In this document: positions 1-7,612 of the stretch, one piece after another
How the letters are laid out: every line of letters starts with the position of its first letter
Numbering within the stretch: the stretch's first letter is position 1
Source: Marinobacter goseongensis
GTDB lineage: Bacteria; Pseudomonadota; Gammaproteobacteria; Pseudomonadales; Oleiphilaceae
NCBI RefSeq assembly: GCF_023156235.1
Contig: NZ_JAKZAI010000007.1
Location: forward strand, 164,737-228,736
DNA: 64,000 nt
Direction of reading: 5' to 3'
Notes under the pieces: model-generated
Seen by the model: only the letters and a program-made list of their open reading frames with translations
The model's database searches: none
Told to the model about the DNA's origin: nothing
Position numbers and translations under genes: made by a program

Positions 1-2394
1 AACGAGCCGTCCCGCCTGCTGACCTTGTTATCCATTGCTCTGAATCCCCAGGCCCCTGCGGATACCTCCCTGATTCACTCATCGGCCAACCTCAGCGAGG
101 CCCTGTCATTGATGCTGGCCAATGAGTATTGGCAGCAGGTTGATCGTAATGGCGTGCTGGTGCTGGATAACCTTGGTGCTCTGAGCCATCCGGTGGTTAT
201 TGAGCTACTCGAGCAGTTACTGGTCGAGCTGCCAAAAGGACTGTCGCTGGCGATGGTATCCCGCAAGCCGTTGCCCTTTGAAACCCATAAGTCGGAACTG
301 GAAGGCCGGTTCACTCGTTTCGGACCGGAATCCCTGGAGCTCACCCGCCGGGAAACCTTTGAGTTCTATGACCGTGCTCTGGCCACCAGCCAATTGACCA
401 CGGTGGCTGTGGATCATCTTTATTCCATCACTGATGGCTGGGTAACGCCTCTTGCACTGTATCAACGCGAGCTCTCGGCGTTGGCGGAATCACGGGTGCC
501 GATCCAGGAAACCATCAGCGTTGAACGGTTTCTCCGGGACTCTGTGCTTGCCCGTCTGACTCCGCCACAACAACGGTCTTTGCGAATCATGGCAGAGATG
601 GATCTGGTGTCGGACGACCTGTTCGGGTGCCTGACGGATCCTGCCTGCGATCCGGGATTCCGGCCTTCGGTGGCGGCGGAAGCGGGGCTCCCGCTGCGTT
701 CGCTGTCCGGGCGTGGACGCTGGTTTCGTTTCAATCCGTTGCTGCACGAATGGCTGCGAAGTTCTGTTCTTGATGGCGCTTGCGAGCGGGCGCTGGCGGC
801 CAGCCGCTGGTTCAGCCAGCGCGGTCAGCTGCCGGAAGCCCTCCGGTATGCGTTGTTGTCGGAGAACAGTGATGAGGCGGTGCGCATTGCGTCTGAAGGC
901 TCAGAAGCGCTGCTGATCGGACAGGATACGGCGTCGCTTCTGCGCCTGCGCCGCACGCTGCCTATGGGGTTGCTGGAGCAAAGCGCGCGGCTGCGTGTGG
1001 TGTACAGCTGGGTCCATGCCATCGGCGGCCAGTTCGGGCAGGCAAGAGCGTTGTTGGACGGCCTTGAGGCGCAGGACAGCGACGCCATGGCGGGCCGCAT
1101 CAACGCGCTCAAGGCGTTTATCCTGCGGGGTGAAGGTCACGTTGAGGAGGCGCTGGAAGCCGCTGACCTTGCGCTGTCGGCCGAGACACTGTCCACCCAG
1201 GGGCAGTTGGTAACGCAAATGGTGCGATCCAGTGCGCTCTGCGCTGCCGGTCGATTTGCCGAAGCCCGTGAGGCGAACCGCGCGACGACCCGTTTGGCGC
1301 GGGAAGCCGGAGACATGGGGGCGGAAGTACTGGCGGTATACACCCACGCGCGGATTGAGCTCGGTAAGGGCGCCTTGCGCCATGCAGAGCAACTGCTGCG
1401 TACCGGGCTCGATACCATCATGAATGAGACCCTGCGCCCGACCCGGGTCGGCGAGACACGCCTGCAGCTCAATCTGGTACTGGTGCTCTGGCACCAGGGG
1501 CGCCAGGCGGAAGCGGATCGACTGCTGGTCTCCTGTGGCCGGCACGCAGAACAGACCCATGACCTGGGCTTGTTGCTGGCCATGGCCTTGCGGGTGCTGA
1601 TCTGCCGTACTCAAGGGCGACTAGAGGACGCGTTTGTGTGGATCGGCAGGGCAGAGCGCACCATGCATGCCTGGCAGGTGGACGAATCGGCCTATCTGCC
1701 TGTTCTGGAGGCGCTGAAAGCCAGTTGCTGGCTGGCGACGGGCAATATCGAGAGCGCAAGCCATGCCATGGAGCGCCTGCAGCCCTACCGGGCCAGCCGT
1801 CGGGTACCCGAGTTGATCCCCATGATGCCCGGTTTGCTGGATGCACTGCAGGTGCGTATTGCACTGGCCCGTGGTGATGATGTGAAAGCCGCAGATTCGC
1901 TCAGGAGCATCCGGCTCAACAGTGGGCGGGTGACACCGTTTGCGGTAGATCTGCATCTGCGGTTGCTGGAAAGCGTGGTGGTCCTGCGGGAGAAGGGTGT
2001 CGGCGCGGCCCAGAAACTGCTGTCCCAGGCGGTCAATGTGGCCGCGCGCGAGCATTTCATCAGCCCTTTCGCAGAGTTGCGAGCAGAAATGAGCGAGCTG
2101 ATGGAGAAAACCTATCCGCAATTGCCGGAGGGCGAGTTTACCCGCGCGCTGGGGCAGCTTTATGGTTTGTCAGCCGCCAAGGTCAACGCCGTACCGCTGG
2201 CCGAGCCTATCAGTGACCGGGAGCAGGGGGTGCTGGAGCTGATCGCCAACGGTTTCTCCAACCAGGAGATTGCCGACCGCCTGCACATCTCTTTGCACAC
2301 GGTGAAAACCCATGCCCGGCGCATCAACGCCAAGCTGGAGGTGAAATCCCGCACCCAGGCCATCGTTCGGGCGCGGGAGCTGGGGCTTCTGTGA
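1..2394 (+). CDS. MalT/AcoK-like LuxR-family transcriptional regulator, 5'-truncated by window edge
   Basis: This is a large ATP-dependent LuxR-type (LAL/MalT) activator. The frame is open to base 1, and its first codons read NEPSRLL-TLLSIAL. That resembles the segment of MalT-type ATPase domains after Walker A, so the start and P-loop lie outside the window; the TTG at 25 is unlikely to be the true start. The middle (roughly residues 250-650) is alanine/leucine-rich helical-repeat sequence, as in the TPR-like effector domain of MalT. The last 60 residues form a GerE/LuxR helix-turn-helix (SDREQGVLELIANGFSNQEI, then HTVKTHARRINAKL). The inducer and target genes cannot be read from the sequence. 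It converges on the next gene and ends 27 bp from that gene's stop codon, with a palindrome between the two. Family assignment is firm; function is not. Confidence 0.85.
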   Translation, partial: NEPSRLLTLLSIALNPQAPADTSLIHSSANLSEALSLMLANEYWQQVDRNGVLVLDNLGALSHPVVIELLEQLLVELPKGLSLAMVSRKPLPFETHKSELEGRFTRFGPESLELTRRETFEFYDRALATSQLTTVAVDHLYSITDGWVTPLALYQRELSALAESRVPIQETISVERFLRDSVLARLTPPQQRSLRIMAEMDLVSDDLFGCLTDPACDPGFRPSVAAEAGLPLRSLSGRGRWFRFNPLLHEWLRSSVLDGACERALAASRWFSQRGQLPEALRYALLSENSDEAVRIASEGSEALLIGQDTASLLRLRRTLPMGLLEQSARLRVVYSWVHAIGGQFGQARALLDGLEAQDSDAMAGRINALKAFILRGEGHVEEALEAADLALSAETLSTQGQLVTQMVRSSALCAAGRFAEAREANRATTRLAREAGDMGAEVLAVYTHARIELGKGALRHAEQLLRTGLDTIMNETLRPTRVGETRLQLNLVLVLWHQGRQAEADRLLVSCGRHAEQTHDLGLLLAMALRVLICRTQGRLEDAFVWIGRAERTMHAWQVDESAYLPVLEALKASCWLATGNIESASHAMERLQPYRASRRVPELIPMMPGLLDALQVRIALARGDDVKAADSLRSIRLNSGRVTPFAVDLHLRLLESVVVLREKGVGAAQKLLSQAVNVAAREHFISPFAELRAEMSELMEKTYPQLPEGEFTRALGQLYGLSAAKVNAVPLAEPISDREQGVLELIANGFSNQEIADRLHISLHTVKTHARRINAKLEVKSRTQAIVRARELGLL

Positions 2395-2414
2395 GCGGGT
2401 GCCGAGTGTCGGAT

Positions 2415-2440
2415 GTCAGGTTACGCTTCGCTGACCCGAC
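2415..2440. repeat. REP-like palindrome, copy 1
   Basis: An imperfect 26-bp palindrome with arms GTCAGGTTA and TGACCCGAC around CGCTTCGC. The same unit recurs at 4357-4382 and 13347-13372. It lies between two convergent genes and supplies the last codons and the stop of the acyltransferase gene on the - strand. It may act as a bidirectional hairpin or as a REP-type element. Confidence 0.6.
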
Positions 2441-3356
2441 CTACGTTTGCCGGGTTGCCTTCGGTTTCGTTCTTGAGAGCTTCGATCCGCGCGTCTTTTT
2501 CCGCCCATAACTGACTGACCCAGCGCTGGAAATCCGTTCTCACCTGGCGGCTGCCCTCATAATCCATGCCCAGGAAACGCTGGGGAATTTCCCGCACCTG
2601 AACGTCGATAACGATGCGGCGGGTGCGTCCACACAAAAAATCCCAGAAGCCGGAGTTGCCATCCGGGTACACAATGCTCACATCCAGCATGGTGTGCAGC
2701 ATCTCACCCATGGCGCCCAGCACGAAGGCCGTGCCACCGGCCCGTGGCTTGAGGAGATGCTTGTACGGAGACTTCTGGCCCGCGTGCTTGGCGGGGGTCA
2801 GGCGCGTGCCTTCCATGAAGTTGAAGATGGTGACCGGCGTGTAGCGGAATTTCTCGCAGGCGGCCTGGGTGGCGGCAATGTCTTTGCCCTTGAGCTCAGG
2901 CCGGCGGGCGATTTGTTCTTTGGTGTGCCGGTGCATGAACGGAAAATCCAGTGCCCACCAGGCCACGCCGAGAAAAGGCACCCAGATCAGTTCTTTTTTC
3001 AGAAAGAATTTCAGCAGGGGAATGCGGCTGTTGAGCACATACTGAATGGCGGGGATATCGGCCCAGCTCTGGTGGTTGCAGGTCACGAAGTACCAGTGCT
3101 CCCGGCTCAGATTCTCGGCGCCGCGCACGTCCCAGTCGATCCGGTGAAGCAGATCCAGGAACCGGTTATTGAAGCCGATCCAGATAAACGCGATGGTGTT
3201 GAGGGCAACGGTACAAAGCTTGCGAACGGACGTCACCGGGATGATCAGTTTCAGCAGCGCAAACACAATCAGCACCGGAAACAGGATCAGGGTGTTCAGC
3301 AGTATCAGCAGCGCCGCCAGTGTGCCTTTCAGCGGCGCAGGTAAAAAGTCTAGCAT
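2421..3356 (-). CDS. 1-acylglycerol-3-phosphate acyltransferase family protein (PlsC/YihG-like)
   Basis: A 311-residue membrane acyltransferase of the LPLAT superfamily, expected to move an acyl chain onto a lysophospholipid or related acceptor at the inner membrane. Residues 8-45 are strongly hydrophobic (one or two membrane segments). The catalytic HX4D block is clear in TCNHQSWADIPAIQ (about residues 93-106). A later EGTRLTP block fits the phosphate-binding motif. Length and layout match the YihG/YihF-like branch rather than short PlsC. The ATG at 3356 has a GGGGGAT ribosome site about 9 bp upstream. It lies 24 bp downstream of bax on the same strand and may be co-transcribed. The C-terminal residues GRVSEA are encoded inside the REP-like palindrome. 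The exact substrate is unknown. Confidence 0.85.
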   Translation of the reverse strand: MLDFLPAPLKGTLAALLILLNTLILFPVLIVFALLKLIIPVTSVRKLCTVALNTIAFIWIGFNNRFLDLLHRIDWDVRGAENLSREHWYFVTCNHQSWADIPAIQYVLNSRIPLLKFFLKKELIWVPFLGVAWWALDFPFMHRHTKEQIARRPELKGKDIAATQAACEKFRYTPVTIFNFMEGTRLTPAKHAGQKSPYKHLLKPRAGGTAFVLGAMGEMLHTMLDVSIVYPDGNSGFWDFLCGRTRRIVIDVQVREIPQRFLGMDYEGSRQVRTDFQRWVSQLWAEKDARIEALKNETEGNPANVGRVSEA

Positions 3357-3380
3357 CGTTGGAAATCCCCCGGTAATGCG

Positions 3381-4280
3381 TCAATCCGCGGTTTTGTGGT
3401 CAGGCATGAGGCTGTTCTCTCGGCTGGCCGAGGCCAACTGCTTCAGCTTTATGCTGGTGCTGCCGTCCACCGAGTCGCTGAACGCCAGGTCAAAGTAGTT
3501 GAGGTTGTTGTAGCGGATCATGCTGCGAATCTCTCTTACATAGTCTTCGCCGCGTTCGGAATAGCCGATCAGGCCGGCAGCCAGTGCCGACCCCGACGCC
3601 AGCTTGCCGTTGGCCCGTTGTTCCAGACGCACATCCCGTAATACCTGATAGGTCGGGTGGCGGTTCAGGTTCTGGATATAAGCCCGCACCGAGCGATAGG
3701 GAGAGGCAAATTTCTCCACTTCGTGGGTGGCCCCCTCGGCACGTCCCAGGGGCACCAGCCCGCAGCCCTTGGAGAAACACCACTGGCCGAACAAGTTGTT
3801 GCCCCGGGTGGCGAAACGCGACGTACCCCAGGCGGATTCGTTGGCGGCCTGGGCAAGCACCAGCGACGGTGATATGACATCCAGCCGTTTGCGCAGCAGA
3901 TCGAACAGCTCGGGGCTTCCGGGTTCTTCGTCAACCCTCAGCCGCTGCGCTTGATTTGCCAGCCAGGTGCGCTCGGTGCTGCTGAGCTGGTCTTTTCGGG
4001 AGAGCGCCTCCAGATAATCCCGTTCAATCAGGATGCGGGAATTGGCCAGCACAATGCGGGGATAGAGGAATGAGAAAAAAGCCGCCTTGCGTTCGGTGGC
4101 ATCCCGGTACTGGTTGAAATCCGGCAGCGCGTCGCCTGCCCAGGAGGGCAGAGGGGGAAGGGACGAGAGAGCGACGTCATCGTCTTCGCCCGGGACGGGA
4201 TCCGGTGTGTGAATACTGCCCCAGATGACCGCAGCCACCAGAGGAAGAACCAGCAAAAGCGCCCGGAGTCCAGCAGACAT
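3381..4280 (-). CDS. bax: Bax-like glucosaminidase-domain protein
   Basis: Predicted cell-envelope N-acetylglucosaminidase of the Bax/FlgJ-type glucosaminidase family, acting on peptidoglycan. An N-terminal hydrophobic segment (LRALLLVLPLVAAVIWGS) is a signal anchor. The C-terminal half holds the family core with the catalytic Glu in LAQAANESAWGTSRFA, then NNLFGQWC and the SVRAYIQNLNRHPTY block, as in E. coli Bax. The frame opens at an ATG at 4304, but I prefer the ATG at 4280: it has GCGAGG 4 bp upstream, while the 4304 ATG has its GAGG only 1 bp away. A TATAAT hexamer on the - strand (4312-4317) would also put transcription start too close to 4304. Biological role in this organism is not evident. 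Confidence 0.85.
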   Translation of the reverse strand: MSAGLRALLLVLPLVAAVIWGSIHTPDPVPGEDDDVALSSLPPLPSWAGDALPDFNQYRDATERKAAFFSFLYPRIVLANSRILIERDYLEALSRKDQLSSTERTWLANQAQRLRVDEEPGSPELFDLLRKRLDVISPSLVLAQAANESAWGTSRFATRGNNLFGQWCFSKGCGLVPLGRAEGATHEVEKFASPYRSVRAYIQNLNRHPTYQVLRDVRLEQRANGKLASGSALAAGLIGYSERGEDYVREIRSMIRYNNLNYFDLAFSDSVDGSTSIKLKQLASASRENSLMPDHKTAD

Positions 4281-4311
4281 AAAACCTCGCGATAGATTCG
4301 ACATACCTCGA

Positions 4312-4317
4312 ATTATA
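4312..4317 (-). promoter_or_regulatory. Candidate -10 box for bax
   Basis: Read on the - strand this is TATAAT within TGTTATAATT, just upstream of bax. No convincing -35 hexamer is found at 16-18 bp, so this rests on the -10 alone. Confidence 0.3.
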
Positions 4318-4356
4318 ACAGGTTATACGCCGGTTTTACGCCAGGTTGAGACGGGC

Positions 4357-4382
4357 GTCGGGTTACGCTGCGCTAACCCGAC
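4357..4382. repeat. REP-like palindrome, copy 2
   Basis: Perfect 9-bp arms GTCGGGTTA and TAACCCGAC flank CGCTGCGC. It begins 3 bp beyond the stop codon of the lipoprotein gene, where a transcript-end hairpin would be expected, but no T-tract follows. It is the best-conserved of the three copies. Confidence 0.65.
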
Positions 4383-4384
4383 AA

Positions 4385-6604
4385 TCAGTCCGGAAGGCGG
4401 GTGGCGATCAACAAACCGAGGCTCTGCTCGCCGGCGGCGCTGTCTCGTAATTGCAGGAAAAACTGGTCCTGGTCGGCAGTCACAAAGCCTTCCAGCGTGA
4501 GATCCCCCGCCGCAAAGGTCACCTGGCCGCCCATACCCGCAGTGTAGGCGAGCGCTACATTGTCTCCGTCATCCAGCACCGGCGTGGAGACACTCTCCGT
4601 TGCTACGGAATGCACAATGTCGATGGTGCGTTGCGCCAGGGTTGCGTCGCTGGACGAGTTGATGGTGAGCAGGGCATTGTCAAAATGGCGGAGCCGGTTC
4701 TCGCCGAAAGCCAGCCCCATGCTGAATCCCTGAAGCCGAAAGCGTCCGGATGCGGGCGCGCTGGCGGCCTGCTCGGCAGCCACCAGCATGCCGTCGCCGG
4801 TCACGCCGTTGTCCAGATTGAACGCCAGGAGCGAGCCATCCGGGTTACTGGCGCCTGCACCCAGCTGCGGGGTGCCGAATTGACCGGCGGAATTGCTGAT
4901 GTCCAGGTTGAGCCGGCCAATCTCCCGGTCTCCGACGCTGAGTCTTGAGGGCCGGGTACTGATGGTCCGGTTTCCATCGCGAATGCCAGCCACCGGACCG
5001 CTCACGGTGCCGTCACTGGCCCGCGCAATGGTGAGGGTGGGCATGACCTGCGCCACCGTGTTGCCACTGATACCCCATGTCCCTGCGCCGGATTCAACCT
5101 GTATGGGTTCGCTGCCCTCGCTGAAACGGCTGGCGAGGTACACCACGTTGTAGTCTTTGCCATTCAATGACTCGAGGCTGAACCCCTGATCCCGCAGGAG
5201 ATTGACCTCAAGCACCGAAACGTAATGATCTTCCAGGGTGCGGCGGCGTTTCAGTTCACCGGCGCTGGATTCCAGCTCAATGGCTTTGCCGGCACTGAAG
5301 TAGCCGCTCAACACCCGGTCCGGAGCGTCGTTGTCGCCACCGGTGGCGCTGACAAAGGCATCCAGATAGTAGGGGTTTCGGGTCCAGCCGATGATTTCGG
5401 AACTGCCTTCGCCGGTAATGCTCTGGTATAACGCGCGCCCGGCCAGCAGGCGAGTTTCGTCCACGAGCGTGGCTGCGCCCGGTGAGGACGCGTGGGTGTT
5501 GAGATCCCACTGGTCGGAGCCGCGTTCGAAGAAGTTATTGCCGACCTGATGGATGAGTGCCTCGCGATCGTAGGGAATGTCGTTGGCCAGAGACGTCACC
5601 CGAATGTTGAAAGCGTCGAAACTCGTTAGCGTCAGGGCCGGGTAGACGTAGCCGGTGCCGTTGTTGTCGGTCACGCTTTCTTCCTGGGCGGTGCGAACAC
5701 CCCACTGGCCGGAACCGGCAATACTGGGTTCCCGGAATGTCTGGCCCAGCTCCATGCCCACGAACACCGAATTGTAATCGGCGGAGCTGGCACTGATCCG
5801 CCCGGAAGACTGCTCATCCAGCAGCGCATACTCTGCCATGCTGGCGACGTAGCCGGCGAAATCGCCACGATTGCCCAGCAGATCCAGCGCTTCACCGAGA
5901 TCCCGGTCGTCCGGAATGTCAATTTCGAAATCGTGTACCTGATCAGTCAGGGTGGACCACACATACTTGTTCAGGCACAGCTCGCCGCTGGCGTCGTCCA
6001 CGCAGTCCAGAATCACGCGGAACTGGGTGTTGGAATAGCCAGCCAGGGTGTTGGTCACCAGGTACTCGGAGAACGGATTTACCTTCACGTCCCGATCCGA
6101 ATCCGCCGCCAGGGCCCGCATGCGGGTGTTGCCGTAAACCGCCTCGATGATGACATCCGGCGCCAGAGGCAGGCCGTCTTCAAATGCTATGACCTCGCGG
6201 CCATTATCCTCGGTGCGCCGGGATATATTCACAGAGCCCAGAGGGCGCAGACTGGGGTCGGTGCGATACACCTCGAGCCGGTCCGGCGCCACGATACGCA
6301 GGTTCCGACGGGTGGGCTCGCCGTTTGGTGCCACCGCTGCGGGCACCTCCACGGTGACACGGACCTCGTTCTGCGCCAGTCCGTTGGTGTTGTTGGAATC
6401 ACCGGTGCTGCCGGAGCTGAAATCATCCAATGCATTCTTGGCCGGCGGGAAACTGTTGCCCCGGGATCCCGCTTCGTCTGTCGCGCTGCTGCCCCCGCAT
6501 GCGCTGAGTAGGGCGGCGGTCAGGATCAGCGTCAGCAGGCGAAGCCCGGGACGTCCGAGCAGGTGAGGGGATTCGTGATGACCAGAGAAAGCGTGCGAAA
6601 CCAT
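4385..6604 (-). CDS. Large predicted lipoprotein of unknown function
   Basis: I do not recognise the family. The frame opens at 6664, but the ATG at 6604 puts the hydrophobic stretch LRLLTLILTAALLSAC in a normal signal-peptide position, with a lipobox LSAC and lipidated Cys at residue 36 of the 739-residue product. After it comes a low-complexity Gly/Ser/Asn linker. The rest is long, acidic and poor in Cys, with no clear catalytic motif. It contains two similar segments: GSGQWGVRTAQEESVTDNNG...YVYPALTLTS and GAGTWGISGNTVAQVMPTLTIA, which suggests a repeated beta-rich module. It is probably an envelope surface lipoprotein. A REP-like hairpin follows the stop. An ATG at 6631 is an alternative start, and no strong ribosome site decides between them. 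Confidence 0.75.
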   Translation of the reverse strand: MVSHAFSGHHESPHLLGRPGLRLLTLILTAALLSACGGSSATDEAGSRGNSFPPAKNALDDFSSGSTGDSNNTNGLAQNEVRVTVEVPAAVAPNGEPTRRNLRIVAPDRLEVYRTDPSLRPLGSVNISRRTEDNGREVIAFEDGLPLAPDVIIEAVYGNTRMRALAADSDRDVKVNPFSEYLVTNTLAGYSNTQFRVILDCVDDASGELCLNKYVWSTLTDQVHDFEIDIPDDRDLGEALDLLGNRGDFAGYVASMAEYALLDEQSSGRISASSADYNSVFVGMELGQTFREPSIAGSGQWGVRTAQEESVTDNNGTGYVYPALTLTSFDAFNIRVTSLANDIPYDREALIHQVGNNFFERGSDQWDLNTHASSPGAATLVDETRLLAGRALYQSITGEGSSEIIGWTRNPYYLDAFVSATGGDNDAPDRVLSGYFSAGKAIELESSAGELKRRRTLEDHYVSVLEVNLLRDQGFSLESLNGKDYNVVYLASRFSEGSEPIQVESGAGTWGISGNTVAQVMPTLTIARASDGTVSGPVAGIRDGNRTISTRPSRLSVGDREIGRLNLDISNSAGQFGTPQLGAGASNPDGSLLAFNLDNGVTGDGMLVAAEQAASAPASGRFRLQGFSMGLAFGENRLRHFDNALLTINSSSDATLAQRTIDIVHSVATESVSTPVLDDGDNVALAYTAGMGGQVTFAAGDLTLEGFVTADQDQFFLQLRDSAAGEQSLGLLIATRLPD

Positions 6605-6681
6605 GCCAGTGATAGTCCATTCCCGAAACATGAGCGGGCAGTCTAGCAAGGGCGCCGGTTGCAAAGAGTGAGGCAGGGCAC

Positions 6682-6713
6682 GAAACGAAAACGGGCGCCC
6701 GATGGGGCGCCCG
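6682..6713 (-). terminator. Rho-independent terminator after yfaZ
   Basis: On the - strand, GGGCGCCC-CATC-GGGCGCCC is followed by GTTTTCGTTTCG. This is a very stable GC stem with a T-rich tail, 28 bp past the stop codon of the yfaZ gene. Confidence 0.85.
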
Positions 6714-6740
6714 CTGACTCAATCGAAGGAACAGTCAGGT

Positions 6741-7301
6741 TCAGAAGAAGATCTTCATGCCTGCCATCACGCCTTCGTCCAGATTCACGTCGCCGCGCAG
6801 CGGGGAATCCAGATCGGTGTTCAGGTACCGGTATCCGGCGAACACTTCGGCGTTGCGAATCACGCGGTAGCTGGCGCGCAGCTCCAGGCTGGTCATGTCC
6901 TCGGAGTCACCGAACGACAGGATGCTCGGCGCATAGTGCAGGCCACCGGTCACAGACAGGCCAGGCACGTCGGGAATGTTGACGGTCGCGAAACCACCGA
7001 GGGCCACGGCGCCGCCGTCCAGATCGTCATCGTCCCAGCCGATGGCACGCAGGCCGATGCCGGCGGTGGTGGGCAGATTGCCCAGTGCGGTGCGGCCCTG
7101 GGCGTGGAAATCCACGTTGCCGATGTGGCGGCTGCCCTCATGGTAGGTGTAGCCGGTACCCAACTGCAGGTCGGAGTTCACGCCGAAGAAGTTCACCTGG
7201 CCCTTCACGGAATCGTTGGTGAGGCTCAGGTCGAGATCAGCTGCCATGGCCGGTGCAGCGGCCAGAGACAGGGCAAGAACGGACATACGGGTCAATTTCA
7301 T
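6741..7301 (-). CDS. YfaZ-family outer membrane protein
   Basis: A 186-residue outer-membrane beta-barrel. The N-terminus MKLTRMSVLALSLAAAPAMA is a signal peptide cut before ADLDLSLTND. Alternating hydrophobic/polar strands follow, with NVDFHAQGRTAL, GGFATVNIPDVPGLSVTGGL and ELRASYRVIRNAEVFAGYRY typical of the YfaZ family. The protein ends in a terminal Phe, as barrel proteins recognised by the BAM machinery do. It is a single gene with its own strong terminator, separated from the upstream yacG by about 100 bp. The physiological role of YfaZ proteins is not established. Confidence 0.85.
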   Translation of the reverse strand: MKLTRMSVLALSLAAAPAMAADLDLSLTNDSVKGQVNFFGVNSDLQLGTGYTYHEGSRHIGNVDFHAQGRTALGNLPTTAGIGLRAIGWDDDDLDGGAVALGGFATVNIPDVPGLSVTGGLHYAPSILSFGDSEDMTSLELRASYRVIRNAEVFAGYRYLNTDLDSPLRGDVNLDEGVMAGMKIFF

Positions 7302-7397
7302 TCTTCTACCTTTTATGGGTCAGTGAATTCGTAAAATGGTACCGAGCTGACGCGGGAGGCTCAACTTAAAACGGGGTAAGGGCTTGTTAATAAGGCT

Positions 7398-7604
7398 TTA
7401 GTGACGGGTGTTTCCGTCCTGGGAGTCAATGGCGTCGAGCTGGTCAAGATCGTCCGGTGACACATTCTGGGCCGGCACCCGGTATTCTTCGTTGGCCCAG
7501 GCACCCAGGTCGATCAGTTTACAGCGTTCGCAGCAAAACGGGCGAAAGGGATTTTTTTCGCTCCATTCCACGGATTTTTTGCAGTTGGGGCACTCTACGT
7601 TCAT
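7398..7604 (-). CDS. yacG: DNA gyrase inhibitor YacG (zinc-binding)
   Basis: A 68-residue zinc-ribbon protein. Known YacG binds GyrB and inhibits gyrase. The four zinc ligands are visible as CPNC (residues 5-8) and CCERC (CX3C, about 24-28), within the family signature [20 protein letters not shown] and [14 protein letters not shown]. Length is typical. The GAAGG ribosome site lies inside the 3' end of the histidine kinase gene, 8 bp away, so the two may be translated from one message. In related genomes yacG usually sits directly beside coaE and pilD; here three other genes lie between. Confidence 0.93.
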   Translation of the reverse strand: MNVECPNCKKSVEWSEKNPFRPFCCERCKLIDLGAWANEEYRVPAQNVSPDDLDQLDAIDSQDGNTRH

Positions 7605-7612
7605 AACAACCT

